Source of the DNA: Cinnamomum chago
Lineage: Eukaryota; Streptophyta; Magnoliopsida; Laurales; Lauraceae
Reading direction: 5' to 3'
NCBI GenBank assembly: GCA_038049695.1
Contig: CP142456.1
Span: 66,367,922 to 66,431,921, forward strand
Length of the DNA stretch: 64,000 nt
Shown: positions 35,931 through 47,655 of the stretch, piece by piece
How positions within the stretch are numbered: the stretch's first letter is position 1
Layout of the letters: every line of letters begins with the position of its first letter
Notes under the pieces: generated by a model
Seen by the model: the letters and a program-made list of their open reading frames with translations, nothing else
Databases searched by the model: none
What the model was told of the DNA's origin: nothing
Position numbers and translations under genes: made by a program

Positions 35931-36030
35931 TTTAATGGGTACTATATTTCTAAGATTCATGTGCAATGTTACTCTACTAAAAGGGTTATAAGTGAAAGAT
36001 TAATAAAGATAAAGATCCATAACTAGGGAT

Positions 36031-37159
36031 CAACAAATGATTTCTACTTGGAAAATTATTAACCACCCATACAAAAAAAATTTCAGACATCTTTTTTTAA
36101 TATCTAATTAAAGAGAACCTCAAATCAAAATGTATCTCAACAATCATTTGATAACATTATTTGTGACTAGGGTTATCAAGACTCAAGAGGGCCCTCCTAT
36201 GAGGGTATTCGACTTGGCCCGGCCATCAATAAAGACCAAAAATTATTCTTAAAAGGCCCAAAGGTAGGATCGGATATATAAGCTTTTACTTGCCTGCCAA
36301 TTTAAGGGTTGAGCTAGGATAATACTAGCTAGGCCCAGCCTAACCCTCTCATATTATTAATATCTATACAAGTGTATTCATATACATTATAATATTACTA
36401 AAAGAACTATGTTTTCACGTAACTATTTATACGTGGGTTCATTTCACAATATTTACTTTAACTATGAAGTTGATTTTTGTAATTATATTAAATAAATATT
36501 AATTTTACTTTTGATCAGGGCAGAGTCTAAGTACAAAATAAATATTAATTTTGTAAATTCCTTTTACTTTACCATTTTCTTTTTCCTTTTTTTTCTTTTT
36601 TTTTTTTTTTTGCTTAAGTTAAGATTACAAGTTACAATCATATATAACCTTTTCTTTCTTAAGCCCTTGGAAAGCCTCTAAATCCTAAACTTGGATCCTC
36701 TCATTAACCCAAAAGACAATTGAGTAAACCCGGAATACAAGATAGTAATCCGATAATATTGGGACCAAAAAGACCTCTTTATGATTGATTGAGTTCTCTT
36801 ACACTCACTACCACTCCATGAATTAGGACTCACCTGATATTGATGCTCATCCATTTGTTCAAAGCTGGATTGAAATGCTTCATTTTCCATACGTTTTCTC
36901 CTTAAAAAAAAATTTTGAATAATTGGAAGGTATATCTGCTGAGATTTGATTAATCTAATTCTTGGTAAACATGAGTACGTGCAAAGGTCCAAGATGTCCC
37001 TCCTACAACTTTTAGAGAAACATCCTCAGTAGTATATTAGTGATCTGATTCTATATTAAGCAGATCATGAAGAACTCTATGAGAGAGCTGAACACAAAGC
37101 CCTGGCCATGACAAGGCTTTGCTTTTTCCCAAGCCCTTTGAATAACATTTCAATCCTCG

Positions 37160-37211
<52 letters not shown>

Positions 37212-37708
37212 GTATAGTGATTGGGGGATTGGTTTGAGAAGGAATCTGAAGAAATTTGGTGGTTGTCCCAGAAAATCTCGTAGCAGGAGCTTGGCCTAAA
37301 GCATGCAGAGAATATTCTTTGGGTCACTCAAGTTCAAATACTAAGCTCCAAAATTCTATGATATAAAAGACTCAAAAAGTGAAGGCTGGAGTGAAGCATC
37401 ATTAGATTATCATTAAGGCAATGAGCTAAAGTCAGCCCACAAACAGACGCCTGCTCTTATTTCTAAAAATTCACTGTCTCCATCACCTTTACTATATCTA
37501 CTCTCTGTTATTCTACTGATGGGCGGAAGCTTTAGATCTGGACCATCTGATCATTTTGTAGAAAAGTGATGAAATTAGTTGGACAATTGTTCCCTTGTTT
37601 CCACTATGAGGCATGGAATGGAGTCGAAGATTGAGCGGAGATGGGTGAGGGATTCAAGTGAAACTTTCACTTTCGCCACATTTTTTTTTTAAATGTAAAC
37701 CACTGAGC
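36031..37708. other. Intergenic; (CT)n and poly-T tracts
   Basis: (CT)n at 37163-37208 and a T run at 36597-36611. Minus-strand frames at 36678-36992 and 37037-37327 are open but match no family I know; the second is largely the (CT)n repeat. No gene called. Confidence 0.5.
37163..37208. repeat. (CT)n microsatellite
   Basis: About 22 CT units. Confidence 0.9.
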
Positions 37709-38081
37709 AAGGCTCTCCTAAGCTCAAGCTTAAGAAAAAAATTTCGTAAGCTCATGCTTGTGGGGCCCACCTTTGGTCCATCCAAATGGACCAAACACAT
37801 GACTTCCCTAAATTACACACGTGCACCAACTTTCGGTCATATCCGAATTTATTGGACCGTTGAATTGACTATGTGTCAATCAAAATGAATCGTTGACCAT
37901 TAAACTTTTGGGCTCATATGGAGATAATATAAATCGCATTTGGGGTTGATTTTTTGTAGAGAGGAAGATCCAAGGGAGTCCTTGAAATCCCCCCCACCCC
38001 CATCTCCATTTGGGTCCCCAAGTGGGCCCCACCACTCACTTGAGCTTACCTTATCCTAAGCTTGAGCTTAGGAGAGCTGGC

Positions 38082-38082
<1 letters not shown>
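37709..38082. mobile_element. TIR element (MITE), about 370 bp, next to a TA microsatellite
   Basis: The left end GGCTCTCCTAAGCTCAAGCT and further TGGGGCCCAC are inverted at the right (GTGGGCCCCAC, AGCTTGAGCTTAGGAGAGC). (TA)n follows at 38084-38130. No reading frame of interest. Confidence 0.7.

Positions 38083-38083
<1 letters not shown>

Positions 38084-38136
<53 letters not shown>
38084..38136. repeat. (TA)n microsatellite
   Basis: About 23 TA units followed by a short CA run. Confidence 0.9.
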
Positions 38137-38137
<1 letters not shown>

Positions 38138-38611
38138 TCTGTTGGTTGTGGCTACTTTTCACTCTAGCTAATGAAAATTTGCCCATGGTAAAATGGAGCT
38201 TGTGACTGATAATGTATATAAAATGTGAATATCTTTTATATTTTAATCACATGTTTTATATCAATAACCACCCAATTTACCCAAAGAAATAAAATAAAAT
38301 AAATAACTGCCCTTTTGATCTTTAATGAACAACTGTCAAATGCAGGGACTGCAACCTATAGGGTTGTTTGTTGGCATATAATACATAGAATTCATGTCAT
38401 AAGTAGTTAAAAATGAAGACCAAAGGTGAATATGCAAGAATGAGCATCAAAGAACCTGCATTTTAATGGGAATTGAATTAAGGAAAGATGAAAAATGAAT
38501 AGCTAGCAATCACCCTAATAATTCAAATTTCAGAAAAGTCAAGGTCCCATTTACATCACCACCTTATACCTTTCACCTCATGATATCATGCACGACTTAA
38601 TGAGAATTATT

Positions 38612-38985
38612 CAAGTGAGAACTAGTTCTTATCAATTATATGAGAACTTTTTTGTGGGGCCCAACTAACAACACATCCAAATCTAGCAACCAATAGGGAA
38701 CCCCCTGATAGTCACTAATCTCAAGGATTGACACACATCCAAATGGACTGAACCGTTGGTTCAATGGTTGAATATGTTTTTGAATATGAAGCCATTAAAC
38801 TTATGGGCCACGGATGAAGAGGTTACATGCATGGGTCTGGGGTCAAACTTAATACTTGGGTTGGTCTCTCACATAGATCTATCCATCCCGCCCCCTGGTC
38901 CCATCCCCAAATGGGGCCCACAATTGGGCCTCAAGGACTTCACAAAAAAGTTCTCACATAATATGTGAGAACATTTCCCACCTGA
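38612..38985. mobile_element. TIR element (MITE), about 370 bp
   Basis: GTGAGAAC...TATATGAGAACTTTTTTGTG at the left is inverted at the right as CACAAAAAAGTTCTCACATA...GTTCTCAC, so each end carries two nested GAGAAC motifs. The exact ends and target duplication are not resolved. The size and TGGGGCCCA content resemble the element at 37709, but the ends differ. Confidence 0.65.
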
Positions 38986-39781
38986 ATATTTCCCCAACTT
39001 AATTACCTCTTTAAGAACCCTTAGTTTGACCTCATTTGACCAATAATTCATATGTATTAAATTTCTATGTAATCTAAATGAACAAACAAGCTCAGAGAAT
39101 CAATCAGGTGTGCCATTGACAACTGATTGGATTAAATTGAGATTTTAAGATAGGAGTAGGTGGATGTCAATCCATATATTAGGTTAGTCAAAAGTTAGAC
39201 TAGTTGCATTTAATTCTCCATATTTAGCTTCATGTTTTTTTTTTTTTTTTTTGGCCTTTTTTATTCTTTTCAATCCAACAAATGGTATAAAGTTTGTTTT
39301 ATTAGAGAATGGTATATATTTCCTCTATTTTAGAATGGAATCTTCTGTTTATAAAATTCTAAATTTAGTTTTGGATAATGGCTAAGTTTTTTCTGTCTTA
39401 ATTTACTTGCTCATTAATGTTAATATTTTTCGTCTTCCTTTTTTCTTTTTTGTTTTCATAAGAGTCCTTACTTTACTTACTCTATCATTACTGGTATGGA
39501 GGTTTAATGTAATTTTGTACTTTATCATTATCACACACTTCAATATTATCTTTAATACATTTAAACATTTTCTATTTTACCTTCCTTTTGTTATTTTATC
39601 ATAGATATTTTTTTATTTAGGATAAAAAAATCATCTTTAGTTGGGATAGAAACGTTATGGATTGATGATTATGAGCTCCTAATTTGTTAACCTTTAATTT
39701 GCCCACATCTAAGCTACACGCTTAGCTATGAATGAAAGATAATTAATCCAATATTCATCTCAAACAAACCCATCAGCCAAT
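38986..39781. other. Intergenic, no gene recognised
   Basis: AT-rich, with a T run at 39234-39252. Nothing else of note. Confidence 0.5.
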
Positions 39782-39960
39782 CTACTGATAGCTTAATGGT
39801 GAGACACCTCCCTCTACAAAAATATTCAGGGATCGATCTCTAGTTTTAGTGTTGATGGTGAGGAACTTAGGTAGGAGGCGGTGTGGGTACTTGCCAAAGC
39901 CAAAAGAAAGGACAGAGCCCATAAAGTCTCCGCTGATTTTAATAGATATAATTAATTTTC
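39782..39960 (+). mobile_element. Candidate tRNA-derived SINE
   Basis: TAGCTTAATGG (39790-39800) is a good tRNA A box. GGATCGATCTC about 38 bp later is a near-consensus B box. The following TAGTTTTAGTGTTGATGG and a GTGTGGGTACTTG stretch are typical of a SINE body. No tail or target duplication established. Confidence 0.45.
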
Positions 39961-40816
39961 TTCGGATGTGAATATCTCTATTAACTCTCAACTGGTGTCA
40001 CAAATATCATAGATATTTTGAAAATAAGCCTGAAACAGTATTTCCCAATAATAGTGTGATATTTTCAAGATTTTGACAAAAATAAAATTTTGAGAAAGAT
40101 CAAATTGGGAAAATAAGAAAATAATATAGAAATGTGATCATGGTATTTTTTTTTATTTATTCACTAATCTTAATTATTTAGAAATTATTTTATTTTTCAC
40201 TATACTTTGGAAAATATCTCAAGAGAACCCAAGACTTGAAAATATCCTAACATTTTCAAGAGTTGATAATTTTCAATTTAAGAGCAGTATTTATGACAAT
40301 GCTCTCCAGGCCACAAATGGAGTGGAGATTAAGAAAAGAGACTTATCTTGGAATGTAAGGAAATTTGAATAGAGGAACTTTAATGGAAAAGTGCTACTCA
40401 CTTTTTAAAGATTATAAATAACATAACACTGACCTATCAAATAAAAAGAAAAAAGAAGAGCCCAGCTACAAGAAATTTGGGAGAATATTCTTATCCTTTA
40501 TTGAAAGGCATATTGTTCCTTGCCTTTCTTTATTCTTTGGTGATACCATTGTCCCACCATCTTAAGAGATGATTTAATGTAAGGGCGTTTTACTAGAGAT
40601 ATACAAAGATGCTACCAACAATATAATAAGCGCTTGCTTGCTTGCTAACCATATTTATTTGAATTGAGTTAAATAATTTTGTATATCATGTGGAACATGA
40701 TGTCTTTTTATGATCAGATCATATAGAAATCTTGTGGTCATCATGCCATTGGGCTCTGCATCGGATTAAGCATTGGCTTAAGCTAGAGAGTTCGATTCTT
40801 GATCAAACCGATCTTA
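39961..40816. other. Intergenic, no gene recognised
   Basis: AT-rich DNA with nothing identifiable. Confidence 0.5.
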
Positions 40817-41116
40817 GGTCACATTTGGCAATTAAATTTTCAAAGAAAGTACTTTCGCTTTCCACAAAGTCTTGGGAAGACGGCCATGTTTGGAAATTGT
40901 AAATCCCCAATAACTTAGCTCAATAAAAACCCTCATTTTCCCCCTTACGATTTTGGGGTTTTAACTTTTGTAGATTTGTGCAACGAAATCAATATTTTTT
41001 CCTAGCGATATATATGCATGTGAAATCCTCAATGAGAAATGTTTGTTCCAAGAATAGCGAAGAATATCGGATTCGTGGATTCCTCATGAATTTCTCACTT
41101 ATTACCAAACATGCTT
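40817..41116. mobile_element. Candidate PIF/Harbinger-type MITE, about 300 bp
   Basis: GGTCACATTTGGCAAT at the left and ATTACCAAACATGC at the right form an imperfect TIR. TTA lies before the left end and TTA about 1 bp beyond the right end, consistent with a TTA target duplication. Confidence 0.45.
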
Positions 41117-41581
41117 TTAATCTTTGTCCCTTTAGAGATTTTAGAATTAGAGCTAACTTAGTTGGTGGCTAAGAACCTCAATCCTAATTTTGAGATGTAG
41201 AGTATCAGCAATCATCTAGAGATGTGGAGATTGGTGATTAATTAAAGGGAGCTAGAAACCCTAGTTTGGGTCATCCAGAGATCGTTCACTTTCACAAGTA
41301 GTTCTCACAACCATAACCATCTCAAACGCACAAAGATGTTTGGATCAAAGTCGGGGACGACCTTGACCCCATTTGGGACTAGCAGGATTGAGTTCGATTA
41401 TCTAAGGAGGTCATGATCTAGACTAGAATTTTTTGAGAAATCATGAAAAAAAAAACGCGTACTTAAAATGTTGATGATGAAGATATCAAACACAATCTGA
41501 CTTTAGATGTTGATCGCCTTATTCTACTGGCTTAGGACTTGTGTCAAGTTCAAGATAGCCCGGAGAGATGGCTTTCTTGTA

Positions 41582-41876
41582 ATAAACCATATACCAACCC
41601 AAAAGTTTAAGCTTTTGGGTTGGTATATGGTTTCTTACATGATATCAGAGCGGGTTTCAATCCCGTTATTTTTGTGTAGTCCACGTGGATGTCATTCTTG
41701 TGTAGCCCACGTGACAGGACCATCCATGAAATCTGTTAGGCCTGCACGTGAGGGGGAGTGTTGGGAAGTCCCACATCCCACATCGCCTGAGTAATAGGCT
41801 TGTCATATCTTAATATACCTGTATGAGCCTTCCACCTATCAGCATAAGCTTTTGAGTTGGTATATGGTTTCTTACA
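41582..41876 (+). mobile_element. TRIM retrotransposon with rearranged left LTR
   Basis: A right LTR at 41759-41876 (TGTTGGGAAGTCCCACATCC ... TTTCTTACA) is complete. The left LTR survives only as its last roughly 35 bases, ending TTTCTTACA at 41639. Directly after comes TGATATCAGAGC (41640-41651), one base off the initiator-Met tRNA primer-binding site, and just before the right LTR is a purine tract TGAGGGGGAG. The internal region is about 119 bp and non-coding, so the element depends on others for movement. The 5' part of the left LTR is replaced by an inverted copy of the LTR end. Confidence 0.85.
41583..41637. repeat. Palindrome at the left end of the TRIM
   Basis: AAACCATATACCAACCCAAA is followed within 8 bases by its reverse complement, giving about 22-bp perfect arms around GTTTAAGC. 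It looks like an inverted duplication of the LTR 3' end. Confidence 0.85.
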
Positions 41877-41997
41877 TTTCTAAGGTGCAAATTTGTACTC
41901 AGTAGGGCCTACTTGTTCGCAAGCATTTTGAGATTTCTTGTCTAAAGCATTTGGAGCTCTCCAAATGGTGTCCTCAAGTGAAATTTCAAAATCCTTA

Positions 41998-42187
41998 GGG
42001 CTTGTCTAGCATTCATAATATTGAAATTATATGAATTATGCAAGCCACAAGTGTCATTTCACATGCTAGCACAATTCTCATCATTCAAATGGAGAATTCA
42101 GATTTCTCATGACTAAAGAGACAAGACCTATATTAATTGCTAGGAATTGCCGTTCTCATAAAAGAAATGCCCTAAATAAACAGGCCC
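41998..42187. mobile_element. PIF/Harbinger (Tourist)-like MITE, 190 bp
   Basis: Ends GGGCTTGTCTAGCATTC and, inverted, AATAAACAGGCCC. TTA is directly repeated on both sides (41995-41997 and 42188-42190), the usual target site of this superfamily. No coding capacity. Confidence 0.6.
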
Positions 42188-42190
42188 TTA

Positions 42191-44698
42191 ATCCACATTA
42201 AATGATATGATTTATACATTTGAGAAATAAGGAGTGTAGGAGTATGAACATGGGGTAACTAAATCCAAGATAAATAATATGTTTCTACTTCAAACATGGG
42301 GTAATTAAATCCAAGATAGAAAGAAGTTGAAAATCCTTAAAACATTGATTCGCTTCATAGGATTTGGCCTTAAATTGACCCAAATGATTTCAATCTGAAA
42401 TAGTTGTAATCAAAAGACTGATACATAAAACACTAGCTAGGTAATTAATGACCAACCCTATTTCTTGCTCATCATGTTAAAATGAGATTAGAAGTGTTCC
42501 ATGCTGTATCTCAGCTGGTAAAGAGCTAGACATCAAAAGCCTCTCAGGGAAAGAAGGGTACCAAGTTTTAGCTTTAGTCATGACAGGGAGATATGATCAA
42601 CCATTAGTGTCTGAAAAACTAGCAAGATCAGGACATAAAACACACACACATAAAAAAAAAAAAGACTGGAATTTCATGTTTCAAAACCCCAATTAATTCA
42701 TTATAGATAAATTTGAATCCATACCTCATAAGTTATATGTAATAACAAGCACCTTTCAACTGTATAACCATGACATCAAAGTGAAAGTAAAATAGGAACA
42801 TTCGAAAATAAGGAGTCAGAATTATGTCGATCTGGTCTTACTATGGGTCAAATGGATTTTACCAGGTGGATGAGTCAGTTCAACCTGAATTGTCAAGAGA
42901 TATTGGTCACCCTTCTGGTCCTGGTAGTAAAACACTTGAATTAGCCATGGAACCAGGTATCTATTATGTAATTAGCAACCTGACCAAGCAGGCACACTTT
43001 AAGTCATTCATAATCCCCTCACAGCCCCCACTTTAACGCCACCAAACCAAACCCCCAAACCCTAAAAAAAAATAGAAAAAATAGGAAATGGTCCCATATT
43101 GTCACTTCATATTCGGCTTAAAAATCATATATATCTATTTTAAGGTCATAAATTTTAGAAGTTAGGGTCATTACATATGACCTCATTTTTTTCTGCTCTT
43201 ATTGATGAAATATAGAAGATAGACCCTTTTTTTTTCTTTTTTATGCTACTTGTAAGAATAGTTTCAGCTAGACCCTATTCTCATTCCCCTCCTCCATGAT
43301 CAGCATGCATAAATGGCGAGCCCTGTAATTCCTGAAAAAGGACTACTATAAATTTTGTGCCCAGTTTTGCATTGCCATTCAGGATGTCAGAGAGACTTGG
43401 AGTCTAAGTCTGTTTCACTTTTTCAGTCTTATGTAACCAGGAAAGTTAAAGCTTCCCACTCGACAGTAGTAGCTGTCCATCCCACACACGTGAAGAGTGG
43501 CAGTGACAAAGTGTGGAATTTTCCTTTTGTAATGTTCATGACATAATTATTCCCCAAATTCTCACAATAGTCTTTTTACTGCGCCTTCTTTTTGTATTGA
43601 CTGTTGATGTTTCAATCTGAATATTACTCACAATTGAAATTTTTTTTTTTTTTTTTTTTTTTGAACGGTAACTAAAACTTCTTAATTAATTAAAAAAAAG
43701 GTTACAAAAAAGAAAAACAAAGAGGAAAAGATAATAAAGAACATAAAAGAAAAAGGAAACACAAAAAGAAAAAAGAGCAACTTATTCGTGATATAAAGTA
43801 ATCAAAGTAAGAGAAACTTACAACTTTTTCGTTACTCTGCGTGATATAAAGTAGGGATTATTTGATTAGTCCGATAATTTGCATACTTCTAATGAATGTC
43901 TTAACTTTTTCATCACCCTGCTTCCCTTAATTATCATTACAAGCATTCAGGTACTTTTAAGGTGAGAAATGCCCAACAAGTTTTGTGACTGCTGCTCTAT
44001 GCTTTATATATTCATATTAACTTTTCCCAGTAAAATGATAACTCTTCCCAAAGGGAATTTTGTTGACTTAGAATGCCATTTTTTTCTTCTTTTTATAATA
44101 ATTTTTGATATGTCATTATGTGATGATTTTCAATGGAATTTCCGAAAATATTTGTATGGATCTTACAAATAAATACTTGAGCAAAGGCCACCTTGAGCAA
44201 AAATAACCACCTTCTTGTGTTTGGATCCATACAATTAATGGATTATTACAAATAGCCACCTCTATTCATATAACAATCTGATCAAATAGCCACCTTGAGC
44301 AAAAGCCACAAGTTGATTTTTGACCTATGGTTGAAATCTGGCATCTTCTTGTGTATGAAAGGATGGAAAATACCCTCAGATCCAAATATTTTGAATTAAA
44401 TATATAGTATTAATTCTTGTTAATTTAAACTATTAAAAAAATTCACATTAAAGCCCTTGGTTATTCAAACTAAGTAACATCTAAGGGGATTTTATCCTTT
44501 CACAATAAGATTCTCAGGCTCCATCATGCAATTGAAAATCGCTCTATGAATGCGGGTCAAGTTGGTTGATTGAGATTATCAAATTATTAAAAGTGTTTTT
44601 TTAAATAATAATATATATATAAAGTGGTTATTTGTAATTCTCAGAAAAAATAGGAGGACGTTGTTTGTAAATGTTTCTTTTACAAACAAGAGAATGAA
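42191..44698. other. Intergenic, no gene recognised
   Basis: AT-rich. A T run at 43640-43661 followed by GAACGGTAACTAAAACTTC may be the 3' end of a 5'-truncated minus-strand retroposon. No gene called. Confidence 0.45.
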
Positions 44699-44703
44699 CT
44701 TTC

Positions 44704-45206
44704 TGATGATGTCAAAAAGTGTTTTCGGGCACCACCGGTCAAGTAAATGAGTAATTAATGAGGAAATTAATGGAGAGAGAAAGAATTTATAGTGGTTCGG
44801 TCAGTGTGACCTACGTCCACTCCAAAGTGATGATCTTACTTCTCCGATATAGGGATTACAGGTTTGAAGAATACAAAAAGAATGCAAAGATGGTAAAATG
44901 TTACTTGCCCCCCAGTGCTGGTGGGGCTCTGTGATTTATAGTCTTCCCCTAACAGATGGGGACGACTCTTCAGCAACGGACGCTCCATTCTGGCGGATTC
45001 TTCGAACCGCCCTCAACAGACGAGGAAGGTAGGATCTCCTCCGCAGGAGCGGGTAAAAGCAGGTTAAGGGAACGACGCGCTGACTTCGTCACTTTGTGGA
45101 TCTTGACCCGGCCTTTAATGACTGAACTTGGACCACTTTGGGCTTGGTGGGCCTTTATAAGATTAGGCTTTCCACATGGATTGGGCCATTTGGGCTTGGC
45201 CCATCA
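44704..45206. mobile_element. Solo LTR, 503 bp
   Basis: Starts TGATGATGTCAAAA and ends TTGGCCCATCA (TGATG...CATCA). A perfect 5-bp duplication CTTTC flanks it (44699-44703 and 45207-45211). The phrase ATAGTGGTTCGGTCAGTGTG followed by ACCTACGTCCACTCC is common in plant LTRs. No internal region is present. Confidence 0.85.
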
Positions 45207-45530
45207 CTTTCTATTCAAGCATCCTCTGTCAAATCCATGTGCCCCTTTGGTGATATGCAAAAATATACGTAATTAATTAGTGAACCTTTGGCATATGATT
45301 ACAGAGTTCATATGAAAAGAGTTTTTACCAAGGGGTGAAGAGTTGAGACCTAAAATAATATACAAAAGTCCTAAAATAAAATAATTGGGAACATCTATTT
45401 CCTATTAAATAAAATACTTAATTATCCTGTATAGATCTTCACCTTTGCTTCCTTAAATGTAGCCCGCTGAAAGCACAAATAAATTTGAGAAAACCAAAAA
45501 TCTTTGTTTTTTCTTTGGAAGATAAATTTT

Positions 45531-46664
45531 GGGGATTTAACGGAAAAAACCCTCGTAGACAGCTTATTAAGTAATTTGGCCCTAATAAAAAAGAGCAGAT
45601 AGAATGAGCCCTCAATTGACGTTTCTCTTTTTTTTTTTTTGTCTTTTAGCGCTATAGTCGATATCAATCCTCATACAAAATATCGTCCGAAACTTCATTC
45701 ATCTCTTCTTCTCTCTCTTGTTCTCTGTTGCTTTCTGCAACCGATCTCAAATTAATCTCACAACAAAGAAGGAGGAAGAAGGAAAGAGAAAGATGGGTTA
45801 CTTTTTTATTTGGTGAGAGGGAGAGATATCTGTGGAAGTCGAGAAAGAAGCAAGGAGGCCTTGCTGAGAGTGGAGGTGACACGGCGATGGGGATGATGAT
45901 AGAGGGGTATCCAGCAGGCGCGAGCTATAGTAGATGGGTGTGAGATGGTTCGGAGAGGTATTTTGTGAACGAGGGTTCGGCTCTGAGAGAGAAACGGAGA
46001 GGGCATGCCGGTGCTGGTCATGGTGGACGTGTGAACGAACGCCACCTTCGGAGTGCCGTGAATGGGAGACAGAGAAGGCGAGAGAGGTGAGACAGCGATC
46101 GGGGACGTGTGTAGGCAGCGAGGGTGATGATGGAAGGGAGGTGCTTACAGGTTCAGCGCGGCAAGATGGAATGGAGGGGCCTCCTACATGACTCTTTGTT
46201 TCTCTCTCGCATCCGGACCCTCGTTCACCGAATACCTCTCTGAACCATCTCACACCCATCTACTACCTCTCGCGCCTGCTGGATACCCCTCCATCATCAT
46301 CCCCATCGTCATGTCGCCTCCACTCTTGGCAAGGCCTCCTTGCTTCTTTCTCGACTTCCACAGATATCTCTCCCTCTCACCAAATCAAAAAATAACCCAT
46401 CTTTCTCTTTCCTTCTTCCTCCTTCTTTGTTGTGAGATTGATTTGAGATCGGTTGCAAAAAGCAACAGAGAACAAGAGAGAGAAGAAGAGATGAATGAAG
46501 TTTCGGGCGGCATTTTGTATGAGGGTCGATATCGACTATAGCGCTAAAAGACAAAAAAAAAAAAAAAAAAAACCTTTAATTGAAGGCTCATTCTGTCTGG
46601 CCTTTTTTATTAGTGCCAAATTACTTAATAGGCTGTCTACGAGGGTTTTTTCCGTTAAATCCCC
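45531..46664. mobile_element. Mutator-like foldback element (MULE-MITE), 1134 bp, perfect 9-bp TSD
   Basis: Two arms of about 470 bp (45531-46000 and about 46192-46664) are inverted copies with small differences. They start GGGGATTTAACGGAAAAAAC, a Mutator-like end. ATAAATTTT is directly repeated at 45522-45530 and 46665-46673. The centre (about 190 bp) is GC-rich and may be captured sequence, but no transposase is present. Frames inside (for example 45934-46191 + and 45798-46259 -) are by-products of the palindrome. It sits about 1.2 kb upstream of the IDD gene. Confidence 0.92.
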
Positions 46665-46673
46665 ATAAATTTT

Positions 46674-47580
46674 CTTCATGAATGAGACATGAGAAGTATC
46701 CAAGTATTTATGGGACATAATTTATAATGAATGGGACTTAGACCTAGTGAAAACTGTTGATTGTTAATTTTATCATGTAGTTTTTTTTTTTTTTTCGCTT
46801 AAGTCCCTGACCAACTAGGCAACAACCGGAGCTAGTCATCCCTGAGGAAAGAAAAAGGCCTCGTGACTGAACTCTCAGTGAATTATTTATTTGAATGGAT
46901 CTGAATGTAAATTGAAATTCTGAATCCAAACTATATATTACATCAAACTTATTTTTTCAATAATGGAACTGTGTCCTTGAATATCACACTCATTACAGTG
47001 ATATCATCTTTGGATTGAAAAAGCACGGATGACAGGTTTCACTTACTCATTTGATCATTGTCATCTACAATATGTATAATCAGCAATAAATCACTATGAT
47101 CAAAACAAATTTGAGTATGTCTCCGATCACTACTGGAGAAATTCATCATAACATTCAGATTATCAGACACTCTACACCCACAAACGAGGCCCATATTAAC
47201 GATCAGTCTTCCTGAGTTGGGCCATCGAAGATTGATCGTACGGTTCAAGATCGAAACCCTTTAGTCCATATGTACCTATAATCCTAGTTGTTCAACATAA
47301 AGATTGTCAATTCTATGGTCTAGGATTATAGTTTTGTGGGGAGAAATTGTAGCCTCCATGGTTGAGCTGTGCCCAAAGCAGTTCAATGATCACCCATACA
47401 CATGCAAGAGCTGCAGGGAAATAGTTGGGTTATGTTCATAGGAAGTATTTTATTATAATAACATGGTAAAAGAGATGAAGGAAAAACAAAAGGCAGAGCA
47501 AATTATGGGATAATCATTCCAAATAGGAAAGGCATACAGACTCCCTTTTTCCCAACCTCATCATATGTGTCATCATGCAC
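46674..47580. other. Intergenic DNA upstream of the IDD gene
   Basis: AT-rich with a T run at 46782-46796, possibly the end of a truncated retroposon. No gene. The distal IDD promoter would lie here. Confidence 0.5.
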
Positions 47581-47641
47581 CTTTGCCCATCCCCCCTTCA
47601 AACTTCTACCCCCACCTCACCTTTAACTTTTCACCGCCCCT

Positions 47642-47655
47642 CTTATTTTATAGAC
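47642..47655 (+). promoter_or_regulatory. Possible TATA box of the IDD gene
   Basis: CTTATTTTATAGAC lies about 235 bp before the start codon, after a pyrimidine-rich stretch and before (GA)8 at 47687-47703, a common 5' UTR feature. TTTTTCTTCTTAG at 47839-47851 could be the acceptor of a 5' UTR intron. Both are motif-level guesses. Confidence 0.35.

Larger units (their letters stand above)
31700..36030 (-). pseudogene. Decayed LINE (L1-type) retrotransposon, 3' half, broken by three insertions
   Basis: The minus strand reads, from right to left, pieces of a plant L1 reverse-transcriptase ORF C-terminus. Near 35060-35250 there is a GGL..(R)LVEINQACLLKL block, the conserved 'GGLG..l...N.AlL.K' region. 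At about 34720-34810, VGNGKKIDIWYDRWL matches the usual 'vGnG..i.fW.d.W'. At 34313-34495, NPRTSCFAWRMLHRKTPTE with a following FFLCPFSLDLW is the zf-RVT zinc-binding region. At about 31900-31960 lies the tail block NKRCVF. Stops and frameshifts are frequent. The 3' end is an oligo-T run at 31701-31710 (poly-A on the minus strand). Insertions at 32075-34252, 34902-35027 and 35290-35930 interrupt it. The upstream limit is uncertain. Confidence 0.8.

Noticed and set aside
36834-36900. Possible internal exon on the minus strand (KRMENEAFQSSFEQMDEHQ, CAG|GTGAGT donor)
   Set aside because: The donor is good and a T-rich acceptor exists, but there are no partner exons, no family match and only 67 bp; too weak to call a gene.
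37037-37327. Frame with an Arg/Glu dipeptide run
   Set aside because: The run is the (CT)n microsatellite read on the minus strand.
45798-46259. 153-codon minus frame and overlapping plus frames with similar MGVRWF starts
   Set aside because: The similarity is due to the two inverted arms of the MULE foldback element; not a gene pair.
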